32,819 nt of DNA from Henriciella sp. (GTDB taxonomy: Bacteria > Pseudomonadota > Alphaproteobacteria > Caulobacterales > Hyphomonadaceae). Numbering within the stretch: the first letter of the stretch is position 1; each line of letters starts with the position of its first letter. A program made the translations under genes and the position numbers. A model generated the notes under the pieces. That model ran no database searches, had not been told where the DNA came from, and worked only from the letters and a program-made list of their open reading frames with translations. Shown piece after piece: positions 24,618 to 32,027 of this stretch. Location of the stretch: the NCBI GenBank assembly GCA_027019605.1, contig JALUWJ010000268.1, forward strand, positions 1 to 32,819, given 5' to 3'.

Positions 24618-25280
24618 ATGCAAGTCTATAACGAACCGACAGACCTCCCAGAGAAACCCCCAATTTTTCGCAAAGGCTTCCCGACGATTATTCTCGTCCT
24701 GACCGGGGCGATTGTGGCGGTGTCACTGGTCCAGTTTAACGCGTCTCGCGAATTCGAAGATTGGATGTTCTCGGTCGCGGCGATTGCCGGTGGTCCCAGC
24801 TTTGAGAATGTCTATCGGCCTTGGGGGGATTTCGCGCCCTATGTGTTGCACACCTTCCTGCATGGCGGGTCGTTTCACTTGATGCTGAACATGGCGATGT
24901 TGATCGCCCTCGGTCCGATCATCGCGCAAGCGCTGGGTAAATCCGTCTATGCATCGGTTTTGTTTCTGGCGTTCTTTGCTGTCTGCGCCGTGGGCGGCGG
25001 GCTCGCGCAAATGTTGTGGTATGCGATCGAAGCTCAAGATGGAATCGCAATTGGCGCGTCTTCGGCGATCTCAGGATTGCTACCCGCGGTGGGGTATATT
25101 CGTGAACGCTTCAAAGGTGCCTGGTCGATGAGTGTGCCTTGGATTGTGATCAATGTTGTGCTCGCCTTTTTGGGCGGCGATATTGGCATCATGAGCATTG
25201 CCTGGGCCGCGCACTTGGGCGGCTTGGCGGCAGGCTTCAGCTTTCCGGTGTTTCTCAGCCTTTCAAAAGCGGGGCGGTGA
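24618..25280 (+). CDS. Rhomboid family intramembrane serine protease
   Basis: 220 residues with six predicted membrane helices. The rhomboid catalytic dyad is visible: GASSAISG with Ser148, and AAHLGGLAAGF with His199. The HGGSFHLMLNM segment (82-92) carries the conserved His87 and Asn91 that form the oxyanion hole. It cleaves transmembrane segments of other proteins in the inner membrane. The substrate is unknown. Its 3' end overlaps the convergent Nudix-like gene by 26 bases. Confidence 0.93.
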   Translation: MQVYNEPTDLPEKPPIFRKGFPTIILVLTGAIVAVSLVQFNASREFEDWMFSVAAIAGGPSFENVYRPWGDFAPYVLHTFLHGGSFHLMLNMAMLIALGPIIAQALGKSVYASVLFLAFFAVCAVGGGLAQMLWYAIEAQDGIAIGASSAISGLLPAVGYIRERFKGAWSMSVPWIVINVVLAFLGGDIGIMSIAWAAHLGGLAAGFSFPVFLSLSKAGR

Positions 25281-26190
25281 GGCCGCGGGCGCCGGTTTTG
25301 CGCAAGGCTTCGCGTTTGAAGCGGAACAGTTCGGCGGGCCGACCGCCGGTGCTGCTCTGCATTTCGCCAGTGCCTTCGACAAAGCCTGTTCGGTCCAGGG
25401 CGCGGCGAAAGTTCTGTTTGTGGAGCCTTTGGCCGAGAATGGCTTCGACCGTGCTTTGCAGGGCTGTCAGCGTAAACTGATCTGGCATCAACTCAAACAC
25501 GACTGGACGGTAGCGGATCTTGGACCGAAGGCGCCCCATCGCGGTCGCGAGAATGCGGCGGTGGTCGGACGCCATCGGGTCGCCCAGCTGAACCTCAGGG
25601 AGCGGCAAGTCCTGATCGCGTGCGCATTCAGCCGCCAGTCCGGCCTCGTACAATAACTCATAGCGTTCCAGCACGGCTTCATCCGGCCAGTCATTTCCGG
25701 CCAATCCGAAGGCACTCTCAGCCCGTGTGAGCCGATCCGGGTTTCCAGCGGCCCAGGTTGAGAGTTTTGGCGCGATGACATCATCGATAATCGCGGGTGG
25801 GCCAGCGCGGCGATCCTCCCAAGGGAAGTGGCGATACCAGCCGCGCCAGCGCGCCTCAAACGCTTCAGGTAGTCTTTCTGCTTCCGGCGTCAGCGCGAGA
25901 TAGCCAACACTGACAACGCGTGCATCTTGCGGCGCATCGAGCAAAGTCGCTTCCGGGCTTTCGCGGTCGCGATCGCCGAATGTGTAGAGCTGTTCGACAT
26001 AGCCGAGCTGAAAGCCGGTTTGTTCTTTCACCCAGCCGCGCAGGGCGAGCTCAAACGTGCGATGCTCGCTCGGGTCAAACGCCCCGAACGGGAGCGCCAG
26101 CAGGCCGCCTTCGCGCCGTGAGGTTAGCACGCGCGGCTTCTCGCCATCATAGGCGACGATCACAACCGACAAGCCGATCAGCAGGCTCAT
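25255..26190 (-). CDS. NrtR-like Nudix-fold/winged-helix regulator (COG4111 type) with degenerate Nudix box
   Basis: 311 residues. The first 150 or so form a Nudix fold. The Nudix-box region (36-60, GAFDPSEHRTFELALRGWVK then EQTGF) lacks the canonical REUxEE: where Arg and Glu are expected there are Gly and Trp, and one further Glu is Gln. The C-terminal region (about 225-300, FELMPDQFTLTALQSTVEAI, LHKQNFRRALDRTGFVEGTG, STGGRPAELFRF) is the winged-helix domain of NrtR, a repressor of NAD-metabolism genes that senses ADP-ribose-type ligands. It is therefore probably a ligand-sensing regulator with a non-catalytic Nudix domain. It is coupled by ATGA to the HD phosphohydrolase. Confidence 0.85.
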   Translation of the reverse strand: MSLLIGLSVVIVAYDGEKPRVLTSRREGGLLALPFGAFDPSEHRTFELALRGWVKEQTGFQLGYVEQLYTFGDRDRESPEATLLDAPQDARVVSVGYLALTPEAERLPEAFEARWRGWYRHFPWEDRRAGPPAIIDDVIAPKLSTWAAGNPDRLTRAESAFGLAGNDWPDEAVLERYELLYEAGLAAECARDQDLPLPEVQLGDPMASDHRRILATAMGRLRSKIRYRPVVFELMPDQFTLTALQSTVEAILGQRLHKQNFRRALDRTGFVEGTGEMQSSTGGRPAELFRFKREALRKTGARGLTAPLLKG

Positions 26191-26807
26191 GCAGGCGCCT
26201 CGATGTCTGCGAGCAGGGCCACTGTGCGGGCAATAAATTCAGCCTGCGCCTCTTCGGTCGGTTGCGGACGTAGTTCCAATTGAATGCCGCGCGGCGGATG
26301 CCCGAAGAAGCGATCGGACTCAGCGACCGAAAATCCGGCAAGCTGCGTTGCTTCAAACCAGGCGCAGATATTGTCGGCTTTCTTGATCAGGCGTTTCAAA
26401 CTGGCAGGGGTTTCTGCGGGTAAGCCAAAGCGCGCATGGATGGCGTAAGACAGGCGCGCCTCAATGTCCTTATAGCCGTCACCCAGCACAGCTTTAAACG
26501 GGGAGATCATGTCCCCGATGACATATTCAGGGGCATCATGCAGCAGCGCCAGGAGGCGGGATTTTGGATCAAGGCGCGGTTCGATTTGCACGCACAAGGC
26601 TTCGACAATCACGCTGTGCTGGGCAACCGAAAACGCATGTGCGCCTTTGGTCTGACCGTTCCAACGGGCGACACGGGCAAGGCCGTGCGCGATATCTTCG
26701 ACTTCGACATCGACAGGCGAGGGATCCAACAGATCGAGGCGCCGTCCTGACAACATGCGTTGCCAGACACGGGCCGGAGGTTTGCGAGAAGACGTTCTTG
26801 TACTCAT
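26187..26807 (-). CDS. HD domain phosphohydrolase, YfbR-like (5'-nucleotidase)
   Basis: 206 residues. It carries AFSVAQHSVIVEAL (His64), HDAPEYVIGDMISPFK (His90-Asp91, with Glu94 and Asp99) and KKADNICAWFEATQL with the last metal Asp143. This is the order found in YfbR, which dephosphorylates deoxynucleoside 5'-monophosphates. The nucleotide substrate here is inferred. Its stop overlaps the start of the NrtR-like gene, so nucleotide/NAD metabolism is a likely common theme. Confidence 0.88.
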   Translation of the reverse strand: MSTRTSSRKPPARVWQRMLSGRRLDLLDPSPVDVEVEDIAHGLARVARWNGQTKGAHAFSVAQHSVIVEALCVQIEPRLDPKSRLLALLHDAPEYVIGDMISPFKAVLGDGYKDIEARLSYAIHARFGLPAETPASLKRLIKKADNICAWFEATQLAGFSVAESDRFFGHPPRGIQLELRPQPTEEAQAEFIARTVALLADIEAPA

Positions 26808-26958
26808 TCGCCTCCTGATTGCGCAAATTGGGTCAGGCGTAAAGAAATAGGGCTGTTTTGATTACGAATTGCCCCAACTGTGCCGAATTTGACTCAGCTC
26901 TCGTTAAGAGGTGCACGTCATATTCAATGCATCGACGGCGCAAGACCGAGGCATGGTG

Positions 26959-27102
26959 ATGATTGAAACGATGGTGAATTGGGCTGGGCAATCCAGCACG
27001 GCATGGTGGGTGCTCTCCGTAGCAGTCCTGGTAATTTTGTTCGAAGCGATCCGCACCAGCAAAGACGTCTTCTGGGCCGACATGGTCGAGGACGACGACT
27101 AG
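26959..27102 (+). CDS. Small membrane protein
   Basis: About 47 residues: MIETMVNWAGQSSTAWWVLS leads into one transmembrane helix (AWWVLSVAVLVILFEAI) and an acidic tail ending in VEDDD. ATG 26959 has GAGG seven bases upstream; ATG 26953 and GTG 26911 are alternatives. No family is recognised. It is alone on its strand, 17 kb from any flagellar or transport genes that could explain it. Confidence 0.55.
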   Translation: MIETMVNWAGQSSTAWWVLSVAVLVILFEAIRTSKDVFWADMVEDDD

Positions 27103-27148
27103 GCGCTTTTGTTGCCGCTGATTTCGGCTTCAATGTGGATACTTACAG

Positions 27149-27231
27149 CCTCATCCTGAGCGAAGTCGAAGGACGAGGCGGGCTTCCCGGGCCGCGCGGT
27201 CCTTTATCCTTCGACTTCGCTCAGGATGAGG
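27149..27231. repeat. Palindromic repeat element, copy 1 (about 83 bp)
   Basis: Perfect 25-bp inverted arms (27149-27173 and 27207-27231; the outer ends read CCTCATCCTGAGCGAAGTCG) enclose a 33-base G+C-rich centre. The element is non-coding, between a small membrane-protein gene and the end of the TauD gene. Its sequence type (CTCATCCTGAGCGAAGTC) is a widely scattered intergenic repeat in several bacterial groups as far as I know. The transcript would form a long hairpin. Confidence 0.92.
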
Positions 27232-27257
27232 ACCTAAACATCATTCGCTCTCTAATC

Positions 27258-28106
27258 TTAAGCCGCCACCCGCTCTCCAATCGTGGTCCGATGCAAGAGC
27301 CGATCATGGCCAGCATAGCCGCCGGTTGCCATGTGTAGCAGGGCGCGATTGTCCCACATGACCAGCATATTGGGCTGCCATTTGTGGCGGTATTGGAATT
27401 CTGGCCGTGTTTGCCAGTGATAAAGGTCCATCATCAGCGCCCGGGACTCCTCGTCTGGCATATCTTCATACCCGATCACATAGGCGGCGGAATTGTAGAT
27501 CGACTCGCGTCCTGTCTCAGGATGCTTGCGGATCAGATCATGTGTATGCGTCGCCAAAGCGTCGTCTGAATGGATGATGTCCATGCTGCGATCATCCGCG
27601 TCGCCTTCGCCATACAGGCCGCCTTTGCTATAGCCGAGCGCCGCTGAATGAATGGCGCGTTTGCCCTCGCACCGGGCGCGCAAATCATCAGGCATGTCTT
27701 CCCAGGCTTTTTGCTGGTTGGCGAAGAGGGTGTCGCCGCCAGAAGGCGGGATCGTAATCCCGAACAGGCACGTTCCGGCGGGCGGGGTTTCCTGAAAGCT
27801 CCAATCCGAATGCCAAGTTTCGGCGAAGATCGGCGAGGTCTCATTCGCCATGCGCTTGACCGCGATGACATGATCACGCCCTTCGATCGGGGCGATGTAA
27901 GGATCATGCCCAAACGGTCCGAAATAGAGCGTGAAGCGTTCCAGATCATCGTCGCTTAAGGCTTGATCAGGGAAGGAGAGGACCAGATGCTCTAGCCAGG
28001 CGGCTCTGATCTCTTCGACCGTATTGGCATCCAGATCTTTAGTGAGATCAAGGCCGGTAACTTCCGCGCCGCACGCTTGATCGCTGGGCTTTATGGTAAG
28101 CGCCAT
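27258..28106 (-). CDS. TauD/TfdA family Fe(II)/2-oxoglutarate dioxygenase
   Basis: 282 residues starting MALTIKPSDQACGAEVTGLDL. The iron-binding triad is His99-x-Asp101 (WHSDWSF) and His272 (LLHRTTIGER). WDNRALLHMATGGY is the 2-oxoglutarate/Arg region. The family hydroxylates taurine, sulfonates, alkyl sulfates, phenoxyacetates or other small acids; the substrate here is unknown. A textbook ribosome-binding site (AGGAGG) precedes ATG 28106. The upstream in-frame region to 28241 lacks family similarity. The gene is bracketed by two inverted copies of a palindromic repeat. Confidence 0.93.
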   Translation of the reverse strand: MALTIKPSDQACGAEVTGLDLTKDLDANTVEEIRAAWLEHLVLSFPDQALSDDDLERFTLYFGPFGHDPYIAPIEGRDHVIAVKRMANETSPIFAETWHSDWSFQETPPAGTCLFGITIPPSGGDTLFANQQKAWEDMPDDLRARCEGKRAIHSAALGYSKGGLYGEGDADDRSMDIIHSDDALATHTHDLIRKHPETGRESIYNSAAYVIGYEDMPDEESRALMMDLYHWQTRPEFQYRHKWQPNMLVMWDNRALLHMATGGYAGHDRLLHRTTIGERVAA

Positions 28107-28254
28107 GTTTTCCTCCTGTCCCCGTTTTGGGTGTGTTTCCGGGCACTCAATCAAAAAGACGGAGGGATGCCAAGGTTTGGAGGGGGGGAGTTGGGCGGAA
28201 TGAGTGGTCTGTGGTGTCAGCTTTGGGTCAGGAGCAGACATTGAGGCATTAGGC

Positions 28255-28336
28255 CCTCATCCTGAGCGAAGTCGAAGGATCAAGGGCCGGGCGTGCCAGG
28301 CCCCCGCCTCGTCCTTCGTCTTCGCTCAGGATGAGG
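28255..28336. repeat. Palindromic repeat element, copy 2 (82 bp), inverted relative to copy 1
   Basis: 25-bp arms (28255-28279 and 28312-28336) match those of copy 1 with one mismatch. The centre, read on the opposite strand, aligns with the centre of copy 1 (both start CGAGGCGGG), so the two elements are the same repeat in opposite orientation. It lies in the 375-bp gene-free stretch between the TauD start and the ctrA stop. The rest of that stretch holds the ctrA terminator and nothing else I can recognise. Confidence 0.9.
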
Positions 28337-28423
28337 CTGATGAAGGTAGTTTTATTGCTAAAGTCCGCTATGAGGCCGGAGAGCAGACGTCGTCATTCAC
28401 CACCGCCACCTGAGTTCCCACCA

Positions 28424-28456
28424 AAAACAAAACCCGATGCCGGGGCATCGGGTTTT
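28424..28456 (-). terminator. Rho-independent terminator of ctrA (symmetric)
   Basis: A perfect 12-bp stem (28429-28440 and 28445-28456, AAAACCCGATGC/GCATCGGGTTTT) with a 4-base loop. On the minus strand it is followed by a T-rich run (TTTTGTTTTT), placing it correctly 25 bases after the ctrA stop. Confidence 0.9.
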
Positions 28457-28481
28457 AAGGTATTCGGGGTGCGAAAAAGGA

Positions 28482-29183
28482 TTAAGCGGCGACCGCTTCC
28501 TTCTTCGGTTTCGGGTCGCGAAGCACATAGCCGCGGCCCCAAACTGTTTCGATATAGTGCTCGCCGCCTGTTGCCTGCTGCAATTTCTTGCGCAGCTTAC
28601 AGATGAACACGTCGATGATCTTGAGTTCTGGTTCGTCCATGCCGCCATACAGGTGGTTGAGGAACATTTCCTTGGTGAGCGTCGTGCCTTTGCGCAGGCT
28701 GAGCAGCTCAAACATTTGGTATTCTTTGCCAGTGAGGTGGACGCGGTCTTCGTCGACTTCGACAGTCTTCGCATCCAGGTTCACCAAGATCTCGCCGGTG
28801 CGGATAACGCTTTCGGCATGACCTTTAGAGCGACGAACGATGGCCGTGATGCGGGCGATCAGCTCGTCTTTGTTGAATGGTTTTGTGAGGTAATCGTCGG
28901 CGCCATAGCCGAGAGTTTTCACTTTTGCCTCGATGTCTGGGTTACCAGAGAGGATCAGGACTGGAGTGTTCACCCGCGCCATGCGCAGTTGCTTCAACAC
29001 ATCATAGCCAGAAATGTCAGGCAGAGAGAGGTCGAGAATGATGATATCATACTCATAGACCTTTCCGAGATCGACACCTTCTTCGCCAAGGTCAGTCGTG
29101 TAGATGTTAAAGCCAGCGGCCTTCAGCATCAGTTCGATACTGCGGGCCACCGCATTATCATCTTCAATTAGTAAGACTCGCAT
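28482..29183 (-). CDS. ctrA: Cell cycle response regulator CtrA
   Basis: 233 residues, an OmpR-family response regulator nearly identical in its key regions to Caulobacter CtrA. The receiver domain has the phospho-acceptor Asp51 ([10 protein letters not shown]), and the DNA-binding domain has [40 protein letters not shown] and [14 protein letters not shown]. The C-terminus is Ala-Ala, as in CtrA proteins degraded by ClpXP. CtrA is phosphorylated by the CckA-ChpT relay and binds TTAA-N7-TTAA sites to control division, motility and replication genes. The upstream region holds several GANTC sites, consistent with GcrA/CcrM control. Confidence 0.98.
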   Translation of the reverse strand: MRVLLIEDDNAVARSIELMLKAAGFNIYTTDLGEEGVDLGKVYEYDIIILDLSLPDISGYDVLKQLRMARVNTPVLILSGNPDIEAKVKTLGYGADDYLTKPFNKDELIARITAIVRRSKGHAESVIRTGEILVNLDAKTVEVDEDRVHLTGKEYQMFELLSLRKGTTLTKEMFLNHLYGGMDEPELKIIDVFICKLRKKLQQATGGEHYIETVWGRGYVLRDPKPKKEAVAA

Positions 29184-29282
29184 ATTCAGCTCCCCGAATC
29201 AGTCTATTCGCATTCCTAGCGTGATCGTTAACCATTGTGAATCTAGGTAATGAAAGTAACCGAAGATTTAACAATCGGATTC
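29175..29282 (-). promoter_or_regulatory. ctrA promoter region with GANTC sites and TTAAC half-sites
   Basis: GANTC methylation sites occur at 29175-29179 (inside the start of ctrA), 29196-29200, 29239-29243 and 29278-29282. TTAAC half-sites resembling one half of the CtrA box occur at 29228-29232 and 29268-29272. In Caulobacter, ctrA transcription depends on GcrA and CcrM methylation and on CtrA autoregulation; the same logic is inferred here. Confidence 0.6.
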
Positions 29283-29307
29283 GAAACGACAATTTTATTC
29301 ATACCTC

Positions 29308-30144
29308 TTAAGAATGAAGTTCTTGCCCAGTCCGCCCAAGAAGCGTGTGAGCAATAGCGATAACGTCCTGAATCGGTTGAGAGGACGCATTTGTTGAGAT
29401 TAACGTTTTTTGGCTGCGAATAGCTTCGCGCACGGCGTCATCCCGAATGACGGTCCCTGCCAATTGAGGCCGGAAGCCAAGGAAGGTTTGGCAAGCTTGG
29501 GCGACGGCAGAGAATGTGCTCTGACCCGCGGCTCTGGTTTCGCACTGATTAATTGCAATCATTTGCTCAACGCTCGGCGCGTAACCTTTGAGAACTTTGA
29601 TGAACGCATAAGCATCGGTCATCGAGGTCGGTTCGTCAGTGATCACCATCAGAACCTTATCTGCCGCGCGGGCGAGGCGCATGCAGTTGGCTTCGATCCC
29701 GGCGCCGAGATCGAGGATGACTTGATCATATTGCAGCGCCAGCGCAGACAGGCCAGCGGCGAGGCGGGCGACTTCTTCTGAAGACATCTCAGCCAGGGCA
29801 CCTGAGCCGGACCGGCCGGGCAGAACATCAAATCCGCCATTTGCTGAACCGCCATCGACAGGCGTCACGGCATCTTCAAGCTCGACCCATCCAGCGATGA
29901 CGGCGGCAAGGTCGGTTTCTGGCGCGATGCCAAGTTGAACATCGACATTGGCGAGACCAAGATCGCCATCGACCAAAAGCGTTCGCCGGCCAGCCTGGGC
30001 CATGGCGCTCGCCAATGTGATCGACATAAAGGTTTTGCCGACGCCCCCTTTGCCGGACCCAACCGCGATAATCGAGGCGGGCTCGACGCGTCGCGGTGGG
30101 CGCTGGTTCGGGCGCTCTTGCGATTTGGGAAGTAGGAAGCTCAT
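29308..30144 (-). CDS. flhG: MinD/ParA-type ATPase FlhG (FleN)
   Basis: 278 residues with the deviant Walker A motif GKGGVGKT (31-38), VDGDLGLANVDVQLG (switch I and Walker B-like region) and VILDLGAGIEANC. FlhG (FleN) is the partner of FlhF and limits the number and position of flagella. The N-terminal DQAxxLR helix used to stimulate FlhF in other bacteria is not visible; the N-terminus is MSFLLPKSQERPNQRPPRRV. The start overlaps the flhF stop by one base. It lies between flhF and ctrA. Confidence 0.88.
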   Translation of the reverse strand: MSFLLPKSQERPNQRPPRRVEPASIIAVGSGKGGVGKTFMSITLASAMAQAGRRTLLVDGDLGLANVDVQLGIAPETDLAAVIAGWVELEDAVTPVDGGSANGGFDVLPGRSGSGALAEMSSEEVARLAAGLSALALQYDQVILDLGAGIEANCMRLARAADKVLMVITDEPTSMTDAYAFIKVLKGYAPSVEQMIAINQCETRAAGQSTFSAVAQACQTFLGFRPQLAGTVIRDDAVREAIRSQKTLISTNASSQPIQDVIAIAHTLLGRTGQELHS

Positions 30145-31148
30145 TATGCGGCTCCTTTAAGGGCGACATGGGCAGGTGCGTCTTCTGTCAGCAACTGGGC
30201 CAGTCTTGATGGGGTCGCGGGAACAAGGCCGCCACCGATGAACGGTGTGATGGCCAAGTGAGAGAAAGAGATTTTTGCAGCGATCAGCGCTGAAACAATC
30301 CCGCCTCGACGACGTGTCACATCGAGTTTCGTGACGATTGCGCGGCGAACACCGCAACGGGCAAAGGCTTTCGCAGCCTCGGCTTGATCTTCGGGGTGAC
30401 CTTCGGCGCTGATGACCAAGACAGGTTCAGCATCTATCACCGCGAGCAGGTCTTGCAAGCTCGCCATATCTTCCTGATCAAATGGAATGATCGCTGGCAT
30501 GTCGATGATGCAGCGTTGATTGGCGGCCTGGATCGTTTTCAGCGTGGCGAACAGATCATCCGGTGTGGTGACGGAGCGGATCTGGCCTTGCTCTTTTTCC
30601 AAATAGGCCGCGAGCTGTGCGCCGCCTGCAGTGAGGTCGAGGTCAGCGGCAACTGGCAGGACTTCGGCTTTCGCAACTGCTGCGCGGCGGGTCAGTTTTG
30701 CGGCTGTGGCGGTGCGACCGTGACCCGGCGCGCCAACCAGCACAATGTTTCGATGTGGAACCGGTGGGATTGGATCGCATGTCAGCGCGCTATCGAGCCC
30801 GGCGGCGAGCGCTGAGCCAGGTTCTTTGCTTTCAAACCCGCCATTCAGGCCAGCATCGGCAATGCGTTCTGCGAAGCGTTCCGGGGCGCCGTGCCACAAT
30901 AGAGAGTCGCGCACACGATTTCGGATCGGGCTTTCAACGAGACGCGGCGCAGGGTTTGCTCCCAAACGGGTGAGGATCCGAGACTCGCTCGGCACCATTC
31001 CGCCGCCCATTTTATCGGTCGCCGCCCGGACCTCTACGCCGCCAGGCACTTCGCGTTCGGACAAGATGATCGCATCATCGCCCATTTCCGCGAAGATCAA
31101 TGCCTTAGCTGCCTCTAGGGACTCAGCGGCAAACATCTTCATTCGCAT
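30144..31148 (-). CDS. flhF: FlhF-like SRP-type GTPase with degenerate nucleotide motifs
   Basis: 334 residues. The N-terminus MRMKMFAAESLEAAKALIFAEMGDDAIILS and the C-terminal layout (TKLDVTRRRGGIVSALI, then ITPFIGGGLVPATPSRLAQLL) match FlhF, which targets flagellar assembly to the pole. The G1 loop is GAPGHGRT (139-146) with Arg145 in place of the invariant Lys, and the G3 DTAG motif is replaced by DMPA (216-219); G4 TKLD (273-276) is kept. GTP binding or hydrolysis may be altered. ATG 31148 has GGAG 8 bases upstream. It is followed by flhG, supporting the name. FtsY is excluded by length and motifs. Confidence 0.85.
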   Translation of the reverse strand: MRMKMFAAESLEAAKALIFAEMGDDAIILSEREVPGGVEVRAATDKMGGGMVPSESRILTRLGANPAPRLVESPIRNRVRDSLLWHGAPERFAERIADAGLNGGFESKEPGSALAAGLDSALTCDPIPPVPHRNIVLVGAPGHGRTATAAKLTRRAAVAKAEVLPVAADLDLTAGGAQLAAYLEKEQGQIRSVTTPDDLFATLKTIQAANQRCIIDMPAIIPFDQEDMASLQDLLAVIDAEPVLVISAEGHPEDQAEAAKAFARCGVRRAIVTKLDVTRRRGGIVSALIAAKISFSHLAITPFIGGGLVPATPSRLAQLLTEDAPAHVALKGAA

Positions 31149-31168
31149 ACAGCACACTCCACTCTATG

Positions 31169-31207
31169 GAATCGAGTGTTGCGCTGAAATGGTTAACAGA
31201 ATCTGTT
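31169..31207 (-). promoter_or_regulatory. flhF upstream region: two GANTC sites and a 13-bp palindrome
   Basis: GAATC occurs at 31169-31173 and 31199-31203. The second lies in the centre of the perfect palindrome AACAGA-A-TCTGTT (31195-31207), which follows TTAAC (31193-31197), a possible CtrA half-site. It suggests cell-cycle control of the flagellar-positioning operon. Confidence 0.4.
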
Positions 31208-31309
31208 GATTTGTTAGTTTTTCAGGAATTGGGCCGTTTATGAGGGATGTTTAATCCCTGAAGACCGGATTTTGACGCGCTTCCAAACGACATAACCTGG
31301 CATCGCATT

Positions 31310-31903
31310 TTATGTATGAACCCACGTTGCGACATTACAGGCCGCACGCTCCAGGCCATCAATCGCTACATCGCTTCGCGCTAAAATTCGAAACCCAACA
31401 TAGACCGCGAGCAGAGCCTTGGCTCTGGCGGCGATATCGTCGGGGCTGAGATCCGGGTGCGCGTCTCGTAGCGCCGCGGTCAAAGCTGACGTGAGGAGGT
31501 CAAAGCCGACCGAAACTTGCGTCTTGGTGGTGGGGTCCAAGTCGGATTGATCCGCGGAGGCATTGCACAAGAAGCATCCGGAGCGATCGTTTTTCTGGGC
31601 CGCCGCGAGGGGCGAGTTGATAAATGCCTCAATTCGCTGCTTGGCAGGAACAGTATCGTCTTTCAAAGCCAAGGCAGCGGCTGAGACAATGTCATCATGA
31701 TATTGGCCAAGCGCTTTAAGATACATTGAGCGCTTGTCCCCGAATGCCGCATACAAGCTGGCTTTCTGCAATTCTGTCTCTTTCATGATCATCGAAAGGG
31801 AAACGCCTTCAAAACCATTCTTCCAGAACAATCGCATGATTTTCCGGAGCATTTCAGTGTCGTCAAATTCCCTTGGACGCCCCGGTGTTGTTCGATCACG
31901 CAT
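31310..31903 (-). CDS. TetR family regulator with NemR-like cysteine motif
   Basis: 197 residues. The HTH domain has FEGVSLSMIMKETELQKASLYAAFGDK. The ligand domain contains DRSGCFLCNASAD with Cys110 and Cys113. Cys110 lines up with the redox-active Cys106 of E. coli NemR (SGC-x7-SAE), which senses electrophiles and reactive chlorine; this is a comparison from memory. AGGAG lies seven bases before ATG 31903. It is divergent from a DUF417 gene, and the intergenic region has two operator-like sites, so it probably represses that operon and itself. Confidence 0.88.
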   Translation of the reverse strand: MRDRTTPGRPREFDDTEMLRKIMRLFWKNGFEGVSLSMIMKETELQKASLYAAFGDKRSMYLKALGQYHDDIVSAAALALKDDTVPAKQRIEAFINSPLAAAQKNDRSGCFLCNASADQSDLDPTTKTQVSVGFDLLTSALTAALRDAHPDLSPDDIAARAKALLAVYVGFRILARSDVAIDGLERAACNVATWVHT

Positions 31904-31921
31904 CTGTGATCTCCTATATTC

Positions 31922-31939
31922 TTGACCAATCGGTCTATA
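31922..31939 (+). promoter_or_regulatory. TetR-type operator-like site 1
   Basis: TTGACCAATCGGTCTATA. The core GACC-AATC-GGTC is a perfect 4-bp inverted repeat, and the 18-mer matches site 2 at 15 of 18 positions in inverse orientation. It overlaps the region just upstream of the tetR start. Confidence 0.6.
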
Positions 31940-31959
31940 ATCCATATTTCGAGTTTCGC

Positions 31960-31974
31960 AGACGCAAAACGTCT
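31960..31974. promoter_or_regulatory. Inverted repeat between the two operator-like sites
   Basis: Perfect AGACG-CAAAA-CGTCT, midway between sites 1 and 2 in the divergent promoter region. Confidence 0.35.
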
Positions 31975-31987
31975 CGTTACGCCCAAT

Positions 31988-32005
31988 TAAAGACCGATAA
32001 GTCAA
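31988..32005 (-). promoter_or_regulatory. TetR-type operator-like site 2
   Basis: Read on the minus strand it is TTGACTTATCGGTCTTTA, the inverse partner of site 1. It lies 22 bases before the DUF417 ATG, where binding would block transcription or translation start. Confidence 0.6.
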
Positions 32006-32027
32006 TAATTCAAGAAGGAAGTTCGAA

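Noticed and set aside
31243-31259. AGGGAT/ATCCCT hairpin as a terminator upstream of flhF
   Set aside because: A 6-bp stem with no T tract on either strand, and it lies upstream of the flhF start; too weak to call.
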